A program made the translations under genes and the position numbers. This document shows, piece by piece, positions 24,763 to 33,935 of a stretch of DNA of 64,000 nt. Position 1 is the stretch's first letter, and each line of letters opens with the position of its first letter. The notes beneath the pieces were generated by a model. It saw only the letters and a list, made by a program, of their open reading frames with translations. It made no database searches and had not been told where the DNA came from. The stretch is from Sellimonas sp963559135. GTDB taxonomy: Bacteria; Bacillota; Clostridia; Lachnospirales; Lachnospiraceae. The DNA is taken from the NCBI GenBank assembly GCA_963559135.1, contig CAUWJP010000005.1, positions 38,013 to 102,012 of the forward strand, given 5' to 3'.

Positions 24763-25158
24763 ATGGCAAAGAAAGTTGCAAAGAAAGTAACAAAAAAACG
24801 TGTCAAGAAAAACGTTGAACATGGACAGGCACATATTCAGTCATCTTTCAATAACACAATCGTTACACTGACAGATACACAGGGAAATGCTTTATCATGG
24901 GCAAGTGCCGGCGGTCTGGGATTTAGAGGTTCAAGGAAATCTACTCCATATGCAGCACAGATGGCAGCTGAGACAGCAGCTAAGGCAGCATTAGTACATG
25001 GTCTGAAATCAGTAGACGTTATGGTAAAGGGACCAGGTTCAGGAAGAGAAGCAGCGATCCGTGCGCTTCAGGCATGCGGAATTGATGTAACAAGCATCAA
25101 AGATGTAACTCCGGTACCGCATAATGGTTGCCGCCCACCAAAACGTAGAAGAGTCTAA
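24763..25158 (+). CDS. rpsK: 30S ribosomal protein S11
   Basis: 131-residue protein of the 30S platform near the E site. Conserved GQAHIQSSFNNTIVTLTDTQGNALSWASAG and the end TPVPHNGCRPPKRRRV. The N terminus is a lysine/valine-rich extension (AKKVAKKVTKKRVKK). The ribosome site is weak for this operon (only AAGAAAGTAGG upstream), so coupling to rpsM may matter. Confidence 0.98.
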   Translation: MAKKVAKKVTKKRVKKNVEHGQAHIQSSFNNTIVTLTDTQGNALSWASAGGLGFRGSRKSTPYAAQMAAETAAKAALVHGLKSVDVMVKGPGSGREAAIRALQACGIDVTSIKDVTPVPHNGCRPPKRRRV

Positions 25159-25174
25159 TTAGGAGGAAAAGAGC

Positions 25175-25768
25175 ATGGCAGTAAATAGAGTTCCGGTTCT
25201 GAAAAGATGCCGTTCCCTCGGAATGGATCCGATTTATTTAGGAATTGATAAAAAGTCCAAAAGACAGTTAAAAAGATCTAACAGAAAAATGAGCGAGTAT
25301 GCACTTCAGTTACGTGAAAAGCAGAAAGCGAAATTCATCTATGGCGTATTAGAAAAACCGTTCCGTAACTACTACAAGAAAGCAAAACAGATGAACGGTA
25401 TGACAGGTACAAACCTGATGATCCTTCTTGAATCACGTCTTGACAACATCATTTTCCGTATGGGATTTGCCAGAACAAGACGCGAAGCAAGACAGATCGT
25501 TGACCACAAACATGTACTTGTAAACGGCAAACAGGTGAACATTCCGTCCTACCTTGTAAAGGCTGGCGATGTGATCGAAATCAAAGAGAAATGCAAAGGT
25601 TCTCAGAGATATAAAGACATCCTTGAAGTAACAGCAGGACGTCTTGTACCGGCGTGGTTAGATGTAGATGCAGAAAGCTTAAAAGGAACAGTAAAGGAAC
25701 TTCCGACACGCGATGAGATCGATGTACCGGTTGATGAAATGCTGATCGTCGAATTATATTCTAAATAA
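25175..25768 (+). CDS. rpsD: 30S ribosomal protein S4
   Basis: 197-residue primary 16S-binding protein at the mRNA entry, and in Bacillus an autorepressor of its own mRNA. The S4 RNA-binding domain is clear (LESRLDNIIFRMGFARTRREARQIVDHKHVLVNGK). It lacks the N-terminal four-cysteine zinc knuckle of some S4 proteins (VNRVPVLKRCRSLGMDPIYL has one Cys). AGGAGGA precedes the ATG. In the alpha cluster before rpoA. Confidence 0.97.
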   Translation: MAVNRVPVLKRCRSLGMDPIYLGIDKKSKRQLKRSNRKMSEYALQLREKQKAKFIYGVLEKPFRNYYKKAKQMNGMTGTNLMILLESRLDNIIFRMGFARTRREARQIVDHKHVLVNGKQVNIPSYLVKAGDVIEIKEKCKGSQRYKDILEVTAGRLVPAWLDVDAESLKGTVKELPTRDEIDVPVDEMLIVELYSK

Positions 25769-25807
25769 TAACCCGTAAAACGTGCTGATAGCAGGAGGGA
25801 ACTTATA

Positions 25808-26767
25808 GTGTTTGATTTTAATAAACCGAATATCGAAATCACAGAAATGTCAGAAGATAAAAGATACGGCAGATTTGTTGTGGAGCCGCTGGAAAGAGGC
25901 TACGGAACAACACTTGGAAACAGTCTTAGAAGAATCATGCTGTCCTCTCTGCCTGGAGCTGCAATTAGCCAGGTAAAGATCGACGGTGTGCTTCATGAAT
26001 TCAGTTCCATTCCGGGAGTGAAAGAAGACGTTACTGAGATTATCATGAATCTGAAGACATTAGCGATTAAAAACACTTCAGAAACAGACGAACCAAAAAC
26101 AGCTTATATCGAATTTGAGGGAGAAGGCGTTGTAACAGGCGCTGATATTCAGGTGGATTCTGATATTGAGATCATGAATCCGGACGTTGCCATTGCAACA
26201 CTGAATGGTGGAGCAGACAGCAAGCTTTACATGGAACTGACTATCACAAAAGGAAGAGGTTATGTAAGCTCAGATAAGAATAAGAAGGAAGACCTTCCGA
26301 TCGGAGTGATTCCGATTGATTCTATCTACACTCCTGTAGAACGCGTTAATCTGACTGTACAGAATACTCGTGTGGGCCAGATTACTGACTACGATAAGCT
26401 GACGCTGGATGTATATACAAACGGTACCCTTCTTCCGGATGAGGCAGTCAGCCTTGCAGCAAAGGTGTTAAACGAACATCTGAAACTCTTTATCGATCTG
26501 TCAGAAGTAGCTCAGGCTGCTGAAGTTATGATTGAAAAAGAAGATGATGAGAAAGAAAAAGTTCTTGAGATGAGTATCGATGAGCTTGAACTTTCTGTTC
26601 GTTCTTACAACTGTCTGAAGAGAGCGGGAATCAATACCGTGGAAGAGCTGACAAACAGAACTCCTGAGGATATGATGAAAGTACGTAATCTGGGACGTAA
26701 GTCTTTAGAAGAAGTGTTAGCAAAATTAAAAGAACTCGGCCTCGAACTCAGCCAGGGAGAGGAATAG
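25808..26767 (+). CDS. rpoA: RNA polymerase alpha subunit
   Basis: 319-residue subunit that dimerises to seed RNA polymerase assembly. The N-terminal domain has PLERGYGTTLGNSLRRIMLSSLPG; the C-terminal domain has LELSVRSYNCLKRAGINTVEEL and VRNLGRKSLEEV, which contacts UP elements and activators. Start is GTG 25808 with GCAGGAGGG upstream. Followed by rplQ after a 105-base spacer. Confidence 0.98.
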   Translation: MFDFNKPNIEITEMSEDKRYGRFVVEPLERGYGTTLGNSLRRIMLSSLPGAAISQVKIDGVLHEFSSIPGVKEDVTEIIMNLKTLAIKNTSETDEPKTAYIEFEGEGVVTGADIQVDSDIEIMNPDVAIATLNGGADSKLYMELTITKGRGYVSSDKNKKEDLPIGVIPIDSIYTPVERVNLTVQNTRVGQITDYDKLTLDVYTNGTLLPDEAVSLAAKVLNEHLKLFIDLSEVAQAAEVMIEKEDDEKEKVLEMSIDELELSVRSYNCLKRAGINTVEELTNRTPEDMMKVRNLGRKSLEEVLAKLKELGLELSQGEE

Positions 26768-26872
26768 AGAATGAGATAATTTCCTGCCGGTAAGCCCGAT
26801 GTGCGCGGCAGGGCATTTGACTAGTAAGCCCGAAGATGCATAATCAGATGTAAATAATGGAGGAAAATAACA

Positions 26873-27400
26873 ATGGCAAAGTATAGAAAGCTTGGAAGAA
26901 GAAGTGATTTAAGAAAGGCTCTGTTAAGAAACCAGGTTACAGCTCTTTTAAATCATGGAAGAATCAGAACAACAGAAGCAAAAGCGAAAGAAATCCGCAA
27001 AATCACTGAAGGTCTGATTGCTCTTGCAGTAAAAGAAAAAGATAACTTCGAAGAAGTAACTGTAACAGCAAAAGTTGCACGTAAAGACGCTGACGGAAAA
27101 CGTGTGAAAGAAGTTGTAGACGGAAAGAAAGTAACTGTTTACGATGAAGTTGAGAAGAAGATCAAAAAGGATCTTCCGTCCAGACTGCATGCACGCCGTC
27201 AGATGCTGAAAGTTCTTGTTCCGGTTAAAGAAGTTGTAGACGGAAAGAAGAAAGCACCGAAGGAAGTTGACATCGTAGAAAAATTATTCACAGAGATCGC
27301 ACCGAAATACGAAGGACGTAACGGTGGTTACACAAGAATCGTAAAGATCGGACAGCGTAAAGGTGATGCTGCGATGGAAGTATTCATCGAGTTAGTTTAA
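26873..27400 (+). CDS. rplQ: 50S ribosomal protein L17 with inserted segments
   Basis: 175-residue L17; the usual bacterial core is about 115-130. The N-terminal core YRKLGRRSDLRKALLRNQVTALLNHGRI and the C-terminal GYTRIVKIGQRKGDAAMEVFIELV are standard. Two extra lysine-rich segments lie between them, each containing KEVVDGKK (residues 79-86 and 119-126), encoded by identical 23-base stretches (27107-27129, 27227-27249). TGGAGGA precedes the ATG. Last gene of the alpha operon, ended by a strong terminator. Confidence 0.96.
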   Translation: MAKYRKLGRRSDLRKALLRNQVTALLNHGRIRTTEAKAKEIRKITEGLIALAVKEKDNFEEVTVTAKVARKDADGKRVKEVVDGKKVTVYDEVEKKIKKDLPSRLHARRQMLKVLVPVKEVVDGKKKAPKEVDIVEKLFTEIAPKYEGRNGGYTRIVKIGQRKGDAAMEVFIELV

Positions 27401-27413
27401 TATTTGAGAACAG

Positions 27414-27448
27414 AAACGGTTTTCCAATTATGGAAAGCCGTTTTTTTT
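27414..27448 (+). terminator. terminator of the ribosomal protein operon
   Basis: AAACGGTTTTCC pairs with GGAAAGCCG-TTT around AATTAT and runs into eight T. A classic intrinsic terminator. Confidence 0.93.
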
Positions 27449-27571
27449 GCAAAAAATGAGTTTTCGCTTATAAAATAATCATAAAAATGACGAAGACAAT
27501 TACAAAATCAGTCAGTCGTTTATGCAAAAAGTAGAAAGGATTTTCTTCGTTAAAAAAATATCAAAAAAGAA

Positions 27572-27589
27572 TTGACAAATAATTAACGA
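27572..27589. promoter_or_regulatory. Rex-like operator over the adhE promoter
   Basis: TTGACAA-ATAA-TTAACGA matches 11 of 14 half-site bases of the Rex consensus TTGTTAA-N4-TTAACAA. It covers the -35 and spacer, where binding would block polymerase until NADH rises. adhE is a known Rex target in several Firmicutes. The -35 itself contributes some of the match. Confidence 0.55.
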
Positions 27590-27600
27590 TGAACTATACT
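27572..27600 (+). promoter_or_regulatory. adhE promoter
   Basis: TTGACA (27572-27577), 17 bases, TATACT (27595-27600): a near-consensus sigma-A promoter with a leader of about 45 bases. Confidence 0.9.
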
Positions 27601-27650
27601 AAGCACAGTGAAACGATAACAACGTTTTAGAATTTAGGAGGAAGATAAGC

Positions 27651-30263
27651 ATGGCGACAAAGAAAAAAGAAGCACCAGCAATTATTGATAATGTGGAAGC
27701 TCTTATTGAAAAAATCAAAGCGATGAAAGAAGCTCAGAAGGTATTTGCTACTTATACACAGGAACAGGTTGACAAGATCTTTTTTGAAGCAGCTATGGCA
27801 GCAAATAAGCAGCGTATCCCGCTCGCTAAAATGGCAGTGGAAGAAACCGGAATGGGCGTTGTCGAAGACAAAATCATTAAAAACCACTATGCGGCTGAAT
27901 ATATTTACAATGCATATAAAAACACAAAAACATGCGGTGTGATCGAAGAAGATACAGCGTACGGAATCAAAAAGATTGCAGAGCCAATTGGTTTGATCGC
28001 GGCTGTTATTCCTACAACGAACCCGACATCTACAGCAATCTTCAAAACACTGATCGCATTAAAGACAAGAAATGCAATCATCATCAGCCCTCATCCGCGT
28101 GCAAAAGCATCTACGATCGCAGCGGCAAAGGTTGTGCTTGATGCAGCTGTTAAGGCAGGTGCTCCAGAGGGAATCATTGGATGGATTGATGTTCCGTCTC
28201 TGGAACTGACAAATGAAGTTATGAGAGATGCTGATATCATCCTGGCTACAGGTGGTCCTGGAATGGTAAAAGCAGCGTACTCCTCCGGAAAACCGGCACT
28301 TGGAGTAGGTGCAGGAAATACACCGGCAATTATTGATGAAACAGCAGATATCAAGCTTGCTGTAAACTCCATCATTCATTCTAAAACGTTTGATAATGGT
28401 ATGATCTGTGCTTCCGAACAGTCTGTAACTGTTCTGGAGAGTGTATACGAAGAAGTGAAGAAAGAATTCGCTTATCGCGGATGCTACTTCTTAAAGAAAG
28501 ATGAGATCGAGAAAGTAAGAAAGACGATCATCATCAACGGTGCACTGAATGCAAAAATCGTAGGACAGAGTGCATATACTATCGCAAAACTTGCAGGAGT
28601 AGATGTTCCGGAAAAGACAAAGATCCTGATCGGTGAAGTAGAATCCGTTGATATCTCTGAAGAATTTGCTCATGAGAAACTTTCTCCGGTACTTGCAATG
28701 TACAAAGCTAAGACATTTGATGAGGCAATCGCAAAGGCAGAGCAGCTTGTTGCAGACGGTGGATATGGACATACATCTTCTCTGTATATCAATACAGCAG
28801 AGAAAGAAAAGATGGCAAAACACGCAGCAGCTATGAAGACCTGCCGTATTCTGATCAACACACCATCATCTCAGGGTGGTATCGGTGACTTATACAACTT
28901 CAAACTTGCTCCGTCTCTGACACTGGGATGTGGATCCTGGGGAGGTAACTCCGTATCTGAAAACGTAGGAGTAAAACATCTGATCAACATTAAGACAGTT
29001 GCCGAGAGGAGAGAAAATATGCTTTGGTTCAGAACACCTGAAAAAGTTTACTTTAAAAAAGGATGTATGCCGGTAGCTCTCGACGAGCTCGGAACAGAGA
29101 TGCACAAAAAGAAAGCATTCATCGTTACTGATACATTCTTATACAAGAATGGTTATGTAAAACCGATCGAGGAAAAACTCGATGAAATGGGAATTCAGCA
29201 TACATGCTTCTATGAAGTAGCACCAGACCCGACTTTGCAGTGTGCACTCAAAGGTACAGACCAGATGAGAGCATTTGAGCCGGATACGATCATCGCTCTC
29301 GGTGGTGGATCTGCAATGGACGCAGCAAAGATTATGTGGGTAATGTATGAACATCCAGAAGCAAACTTTGAAGACATGGCTATGGATTTCATGGATATCC
29401 GTAAGAGAGTTTATAAATTCCCTAAGATGGGAGAGAAAGCTTACTTTGTAGCAATCCCGACTTCTTCAGGTACAGGTTCTGAGGTGACACCATTTGCGAT
29501 CATCACAGACGCTGAAACAGGTGTAAAATGGCCTCTGGCTGACTACGAATTACTTCCAAATATGGCGATCGTTGATGTTGACAACATGATGACACAGCCG
29601 AAAGGACTGACCAGTGCATCTGGTATTGACGTTATGACACATGCGATTGAGGCATATGTATCCATCATGGCTACAGAATATACAGACGGTCTTGCATTAA
29701 AAGCAATCAAGACAGTATTTGATTACTTACCGGCAGCTTACGAAAAGGGAGCAGCAGACCCGATTGCAAGAGAGAAGATGGCAAACGCTTCCTGTATGGC
29801 AGGTATGGCATTCGCAAACGCATTCCTGGGATTGAACCACTCCATGGCTCACAAACTTGGTGCATTCCACCATATTCCACACGGTGTGGCAAATGCTCTA
29901 ATTCTGACAAACGTAATCCGTTATAATGCTGCAGAAGTGCCGGTTAAGATGGGAACATTCTCACAGTACCAGTATCCGCACGCTCAGGCAAGATATGCCG
30001 AAGCAGCAAGATTTGCAGGAATCTGCGGCAAGGATGACGCTGAGACAGTAGAATTATTCTGTGAAAAACTGGAAGAATTAAAGAAAGCAATCGGAATTCC
30101 GAAAACAATCAAAGAATGGGGAATCAAAGAGGAAGACTTCCTGGCTACATTGGATGAAATGGTAGAACAGGCATTTAATGACCAGTGTACAGGAGCAAAC
30201 CCGAGATATCCTCTGATGAGCGAAATCAAAGAGCTTTACCTGAAATCCTACTATGGAAACTAA
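27651..30263 (+). CDS. adhE: bifunctional acetaldehyde-CoA / alcohol dehydrogenase AdhE
   Basis: 870-residue enzyme that reduces acetyl-CoA through acetaldehyde to ethanol, using two NADH. Residues 1-440 form the aldehyde dehydrogenase half with catalytic Cys253 in FDNGMICASEQS; residues 455-870 the iron-dependent alcohol dehydrogenase half with GGGSAMDAAK and a histidine-rich metal site (FLGLNHSMAHKLGAFHHIPHG). Family members form spirosome filaments. TAGGAGGA precedes the ATG. Single-gene unit with its own promoter and terminator; a Rex-like site over the promoter suggests redox control. Confidence 0.97.
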   Translation: MATKKKEAPAIIDNVEALIEKIKAMKEAQKVFATYTQEQVDKIFFEAAMAANKQRIPLAKMAVEETGMGVVEDKIIKNHYAAEYIYNAYKNTKTCGVIEEDTAYGIKKIAEPIGLIAAVIPTTNPTSTAIFKTLIALKTRNAIIISPHPRAKASTIAAAKVVLDAAVKAGAPEGIIGWIDVPSLELTNEVMRDADIILATGGPGMVKAAYSSGKPALGVGAGNTPAIIDETADIKLAVNSIIHSKTFDNGMICASEQSVTVLESVYEEVKKEFAYRGCYFLKKDEIEKVRKTIIINGALNAKIVGQSAYTIAKLAGVDVPEKTKILIGEVESVDISEEFAHEKLSPVLAMYKAKTFDEAIAKAEQLVADGGYGHTSSLYINTAEKEKMAKHAAAMKTCRILINTPSSQGGIGDLYNFKLAPSLTLGCGSWGGNSVSENVGVKHLINIKTVAERRENMLWFRTPEKVYFKKGCMPVALDELGTEMHKKKAFIVTDTFLYKNGYVKPIEEKLDEMGIQHTCFYEVAPDPTLQCALKGTDQMRAFEPDTIIALGGGSAMDAAKIMWVMYEHPEANFEDMAMDFMDIRKRVYKFPKMGEKAYFVAIPTSSGTGSEVTPFAIITDAETGVKWPLADYELLPNMAIVDVDNMMTQPKGLTSASGIDVMTHAIEAYVSIMATEYTDGLALKAIKTVFDYLPAAYEKGAADPIAREKMANASCMAGMAFANAFLGLNHSMAHKLGAFHHIPHGVANALILTNVIRYNAAEVPVKMGTFSQYQYPHAQARYAEAARFAGICGKDDAETVELFCEKLEELKKAIGIPKTIKEWGIKEEDFLATLDEMVEQAFNDQCTGANPRYPLMSEIKELYLKSYYGN

Positions 30264-30281
30264 ATGATTTTCGTACTTCTT

Positions 30282-30320
30282 ATGCAAGGTGTAGCAGGAA
30301 TTGCGCACCTTGCATATTTT
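30282..30320 (+). terminator. terminator after adhE
   Basis: ATGCAAGGTG (30282-30291) pairs with CACCTTGCAT (30306-30315), followed by ATTTTGT. Confidence 0.85.
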
Positions 30321-30384
30321 GTGAAAAAATCAGATAAAAATTTGCGATTCGTATATAAAATAACGAAAAGTTTGTTAAAAAAAT

Positions 30385-30412
30385 TACCATTACAAGAATG
30401 GTATGGTATAAT
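30385..30412 (+). promoter_or_regulatory. extended -10 promoter with dyad, APH-like gene
   Basis: TGG-TATAAT (30404-30412) is an extended -10; TTACCA is the best -35 at 17 bases. The dyad TACCATT-ACAAG-AATGGTA (30385-30403) fills the -35 and spacer, a typical repressor position. Confidence 0.6.
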
Positions 30413-30456
30413 AAGGATAAATTGAAGATCAGTTTTGACAGACAGGAGGTAATCTT

Positions 30457-31209
30457 ATGAAACTGGAAAATGTAATCGTAGAACGCCCATACAAAAAAGT
30501 GTACCGTTGCGACGAGGGGATCGCAAAAGTTTTTGAACCATCTCATCCAAAGGAAGACGTATTTAACGAAGCGCTTAATCAGGCAAGAGTAGAAGCGACA
30601 GGATTAAATATTCCAAAGGTGAAAAGTGTAAACGAAATCGATGGAAAATGGGCACTTGTCATTGATTATAAAGAGGGAAAGACACTCGAAGAGTTAATGC
30701 AGGAGAATCCAGATAAGGTGGACGAGTACATGGAGCAGTTCGTGGATCTTCAGCTTGAGATTCACAGCAAGACAGCACCGCTTTTAGGAAAACTCAAAGA
30801 CAAGTTGAATCGACAGATCAACAGTCTGAAAGATGTGGTGGATGCTACGACCAGATATGAACTCCTGACAAGACTGGACAGTATGCCAAAGCATCATAAA
30901 GTATGCCATGGTGACTTCAATCCGAGCAACGTAATCGTGGGTGAGGACGGTACGCTCTACGTAGTTGACTGGGCTCATGCCACACAGGGAAATGCTAGCG
31001 CGGATGCAGCGATGACCTATCTGCTGTTTGCATTGAAAGATCAGAAGCTCGCAGACAAATATATGAATCTGTTCTGCAAAAAGAGCGACACTGCAAAACA
31101 GTATGTACAGCAGTGGCTTCCGATTGTTGCAGCAGCACAGCTTACAAAGAAACATGCGATGGAACAAGATTTCCTTATGAAATGGATCGATATCTTCGAT
31201 TATCAATAA
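30457..31209 (+). CDS. APH/choline-kinase fold phosphotransferase
   Basis: 250-residue soluble kinase-like protein. The catalytic loop HGDFNPSN (His151-Asn158, catalytic Asp153) and the metal-binding VVDWAHA follow a small N lobe with ALVIDYKEGKTLEEL as hinge. It is of the type labelled aminoglycoside phosphotransferase family, but the natural substrate is unknown and resistance should not be assumed: the protein lies between housekeeping genes. ACAGGAGG precedes the ATG. Single-gene unit between two terminators. Confidence 0.8.
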   Translation: MKLENVIVERPYKKVYRCDEGIAKVFEPSHPKEDVFNEALNQARVEATGLNIPKVKSVNEIDGKWALVIDYKEGKTLEELMQENPDKVDEYMEQFVDLQLEIHSKTAPLLGKLKDKLNRQINSLKDVVDATTRYELLTRLDSMPKHHKVCHGDFNPSNVIVGEDGTLYVVDWAHATQGNASADAAMTYLLFALKDQKLADKYMNLFCKKSDTAKQYVQQWLPIVAAAQLTKKHAMEQDFLMKWIDIFDYQ

Positions 31210-31226
31210 ATTATTACGATCTTAAG

Positions 31227-31257
31227 CGCCGGACCTGCGGGTCCGGCGTATTTGTTT
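31227..31257 (+). terminator. terminator after the APH-like gene
   Basis: CGCCGGACC-TGCG-GGTCCGGCG (31227-31248) followed by TATTTGTTT. Confidence 0.88.
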
Positions 31258-31336
31258 AGGGAGGGAGTGTGGAGCAGTCGTTTTCACTGGAGAAAAAACG
31301 TGATAAAATGGAAAAGACAAAAAAGGGGGACGAAAT

Positions 31337-31846
31337 ATGGTAATTAGAGAAACAAAAGCAGAAGATCTTGGACAGGTGATGGAGATTATCGGGATGGCTC
31401 AGAAGCTTTTTAAAGATAGCGGGATCAATCAATGGCAGGATGGATATCCGAATGAAGAAGTCCTTCTGGAAGATATCCGGAAGAGGCAAAGTTATGTGGC
31501 AGAAGAAGGTAGGAGATTGATCGGGACGGCGGTACTTTCCCTTGAAAAAGAGAGTACATATGAAAAGATAGAGAAAGGAGAATGGCTGACAGGGCAGGAA
31601 GCGGACTATCTCGTTATTCACAGAATCGCGACGCACAGCGATTATAAAAGGCATGGAACAGCAGGTTATTTTTTGAAAAAAGCGGAAGAACTGGCAAGAG
31701 AACATGGAGTTGGAAGCATCCGGATTGACACGCATCCGGACAACAAAATCATGCAGAGCTGGCTGAAAAAGAACGGCTTTTCCTACTGTGGATGGATCTG
31801 GCTTGTCAATAAAGACCTGCGCTATGCCTATGAAAAGTTATTATAA
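31337..31846 (+). CDS. GNAT family N-acetyltransferase
   Basis: 169-residue acetyltransferase fold: motif A is RIATHSDYKRHGTAGYFLKKAEELA, with the acetyl-CoA loop, followed by SIRIDTHPDNKIMQSWLKKNGF, the typical motif B for small-molecule GNATs. The acceptor substrate cannot be told from the sequence. AAAAGGGGG lies upstream of the ATG. It probably stands alone between the APH-like gene and the FtsH-like protease gene. Confidence 0.85.
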   Translation: MVIRETKAEDLGQVMEIIGMAQKLFKDSGINQWQDGYPNEEVLLEDIRKRQSYVAEEGRRLIGTAVLSLEKESTYEKIEKGEWLTGQEADYLVIHRIATHSDYKRHGTAGYFLKKAEELAREHGVGSIRIDTHPDNKIMQSWLKKNGFSYCGWIWLVNKDLRYAYEKLL

Positions 31847-31916
31847 AGTGGTAAGAAAATACATACTTTTTTTAGAAAAGATTTAGATTTCTTCCATGGT
31901 TTCTACACAGACGCCG

Positions 31917-31925
31917 TGTTATACT
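31917..31925 (+). promoter_or_regulatory. promoter of the FtsH-like gene
   Basis: TGT-TATACT (TATACT 31920-31925) is an extended -10 about 30 bases before the start codon; TGGTTT at 31897-31902 is a poor -35 at 17 bases. Confidence 0.5.
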
Positions 31926-31953
31926 AAAACAAGAAAATGAAGGGAGACGCGCA

Positions 31954-33798
31954 ATGAAAGAAGTTAAATCACCTAGAAAACCTTTTATCATATATGCGCT
32001 TGTGGTCGCGGTAGTCATTCTTTTGCTGAACGGGATTTTGTTCCCGAATATAATGGAGCAGAGGACGGAAGAAGTCGATTACGGGACATTTATGACGATG
32101 ACAGAAAATAAAGATATCGGATTGGTGGAAGTTCAGGATACCGAAATCATCTTCACGGACAAGAATCAGGAGCATATCTACAAGACAGGTGTGATGAATG
32201 ACCCTGAGCTGGTAGAGCGTCTTCATGATGCGGGAGCGAAGTTCTCCCAGAATATCGAAGAGCAGATGCCGGTGTGGATGAGTCTTCTGCTTTCCTACGT
32301 TATTCCGATTGCCATCTTTCTGTTTATCGGAAACTGGCTCTCGAAGAAGATGGTAAGTAAGATGGGCGGACCGAATTCCATGGCATTTGGCATGGGAAAG
32401 AGCAACGCCAAGATTTATGTTCAGTCTGATTCAGGAATTCACTTTTCTGATGTAGCAGGCGAGGAGGAAGCTAAGGAGCTTTTAAGTGAGATAGTGGATT
32501 TCCTCCATAACCCTGCAAGATACAGGGAGATCGGCGCTTCCATGCCGAAAGGAGCTCTTCTCGTGGGACCACCTGGTACCGGTAAGACGCTGCTGGCCAA
32601 GGCAGTAGCCGGAGAGGCAAATGTACCATTTTTCTCCATTTCAGGATCTGAGTTCGTAGAGATGTTCGTCGGTATGGGCGCTGCTAAAGTGCGTGACCTT
32701 TTTAAACAGGCGAACGAAAAGGCACCGTGTATCGTCTTCATCGATGAGATCGATACCATCGGTAAAAAGAGAGACGGACAGATCGGCGGCAATGATGAAC
32801 GGGAACAGACACTGAACCAGCTTTTGACAGAGATGGATGGTTTCGACGGATCCAAAGGTGTTGTGATTCTGGCGGCGACAAACCGTCCGGATTCCCTGGA
32901 CCCGGCACTGTTAAGACCGGGACGTTTTGACCGGAGAATCCCGGTTGAACTTCCGGATATGCAGGGAAGAGCGGATATTCTGAGAGTTCATGCGAAGAAG
33001 ATCAAGATCGCTGACAATGTAGACTTTAACGAAATTGCCAAGATGACAGCAGGTGCTTCTGGTGCGGAGCTTGCCAATATTGTTAACGAGGCAGCCCTAA
33101 AGGCAGTAAGGGAGCATAGGAAATTTGCAACCCAGGCTGATATGGAGGCGAGCGTGGAAGTTGTCATTGCAGGTTATGAGAAGAAGACTCGTGTACTTTC
33201 TAATAAGGAGAAACTGCAGGTAGCATACCATGAGGTAGGACATGCTCTGGTGGCAGCGTTGCAGACCCATTCCGCGCCGGTTCAGAAAATCACGATTATT
33301 CCAAGAACAAGCGGTGCACTTGGATATACGATGCAGGTTGATGAGAAAGAGCATTTCCTGATGTCAAAAGAAGAACTGGAAAATAAAATTGCAACCTTTA
33401 CGGGCGGACGTGCAGCAGAAGAGCTGATTTTTCACTCCAGCTCCACCGGAGCCTCTAATGATATCGAACAGGCGACGAAACTTGCAAGAGCAATGATTAC
33501 CCAGTACGGTATGTCGGATGAATTTGACATGGTGGCACTTCAGCATGTCAGCAATCAGTATCTGGGTGGAGATGCATCTCTTGCCTGCTCTGACGAGACA
33601 GCATCCTATATCGATAAGAAGGTAGTTGAGCTTGTGCGTACACAGCATGAGAAGGCCAAAAGGATTCTGGAAGAGAATATTATGAAACTTCATGATATCG
33701 CAAAATATCTCTATGAACATGAGACCATCACCGGGGATGAGTTTATGGAAATATTGAATCGCAGACCGGAACAGGTAGAAGGTCCGGTACAGGAATAA
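31954..33798 (+). CDS. FtsH-like membrane ATP-dependent zinc protease
   Basis: 614-residue AAA+ protease. Two membrane segments (about residues 11-31 and 107-127) flank a short outer domain; the AAA module has Walker A GPPGTGKT (205-212), Walker B IVFIDEID and the second region of homology ATNRPDSLDPALLRPGRFDRR; the zinc site is HEVGH (426-430), with Val where FtsH usually has Ala. Length and layout fit FtsH. Lachnospiraceae often have more than one FtsH-type gene, so this may be a paralogue and not the main FtsH; it lacks the usual hpt/tilS neighbours. GAAGGGAG precedes the ATG. Confidence 0.88.
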   Translation: MKEVKSPRKPFIIYALVVAVVILLLNGILFPNIMEQRTEEVDYGTFMTMTENKDIGLVEVQDTEIIFTDKNQEHIYKTGVMNDPELVERLHDAGAKFSQNIEEQMPVWMSLLLSYVIPIAIFLFIGNWLSKKMVSKMGGPNSMAFGMGKSNAKIYVQSDSGIHFSDVAGEEEAKELLSEIVDFLHNPARYREIGASMPKGALLVGPPGTGKTLLAKAVAGEANVPFFSISGSEFVEMFVGMGAAKVRDLFKQANEKAPCIVFIDEIDTIGKKRDGQIGGNDEREQTLNQLLTEMDGFDGSKGVVILAATNRPDSLDPALLRPGRFDRRIPVELPDMQGRADILRVHAKKIKIADNVDFNEIAKMTAGASGAELANIVNEAALKAVREHRKFATQADMEASVEVVIAGYEKKTRVLSNKEKLQVAYHEVGHALVAALQTHSAPVQKITIIPRTSGALGYTMQVDEKEHFLMSKEELENKIATFTGGRAAEELIFHSSSTGASNDIEQATKLARAMITQYGMSDEFDMVALQHVSNQYLGGDASLACSDETASYIDKKVVELVRTQHEKAKRILEENIMKLHDIAKYLYEHETITGDEFMEILNRRPEQVEGPVQE

Positions 33799-33815
33799 AA
33801 GATAGAAGAAAAAAG

Positions 33816-33863
33816 AAACGCTATGCAGAAATGTCAGGAGAGATCCTGATCTGCATAGCGTTT
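33816..33863. terminator. bidirectional terminator
   Basis: AAACGCTATGCAGA (33816-33829) and TCTGCATAGCGTTT (33850-33863) form a perfect 14-base stem with a second stem TCAGGA/TCCTGA inside. A and T runs on both sides serve the convergent FtsH-like and hydrolase genes. Confidence 0.92.
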
Positions 33864-33935
33864 TGCTATTTCCAAATTTCTGAAAAGTCCGTCGATGCGA
33901 CGTCTGGCCGGCAAGGATGCGTTATCGGAAATATG

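Noticed and set aside
30372..30389. possible Rex site before the APH-like gene
   Set aside because: TTGTTAA is a perfect half-site, but the second half (TTACCA) is offset by one base and poorly matched; the TACCATT dyad explains the right side better.
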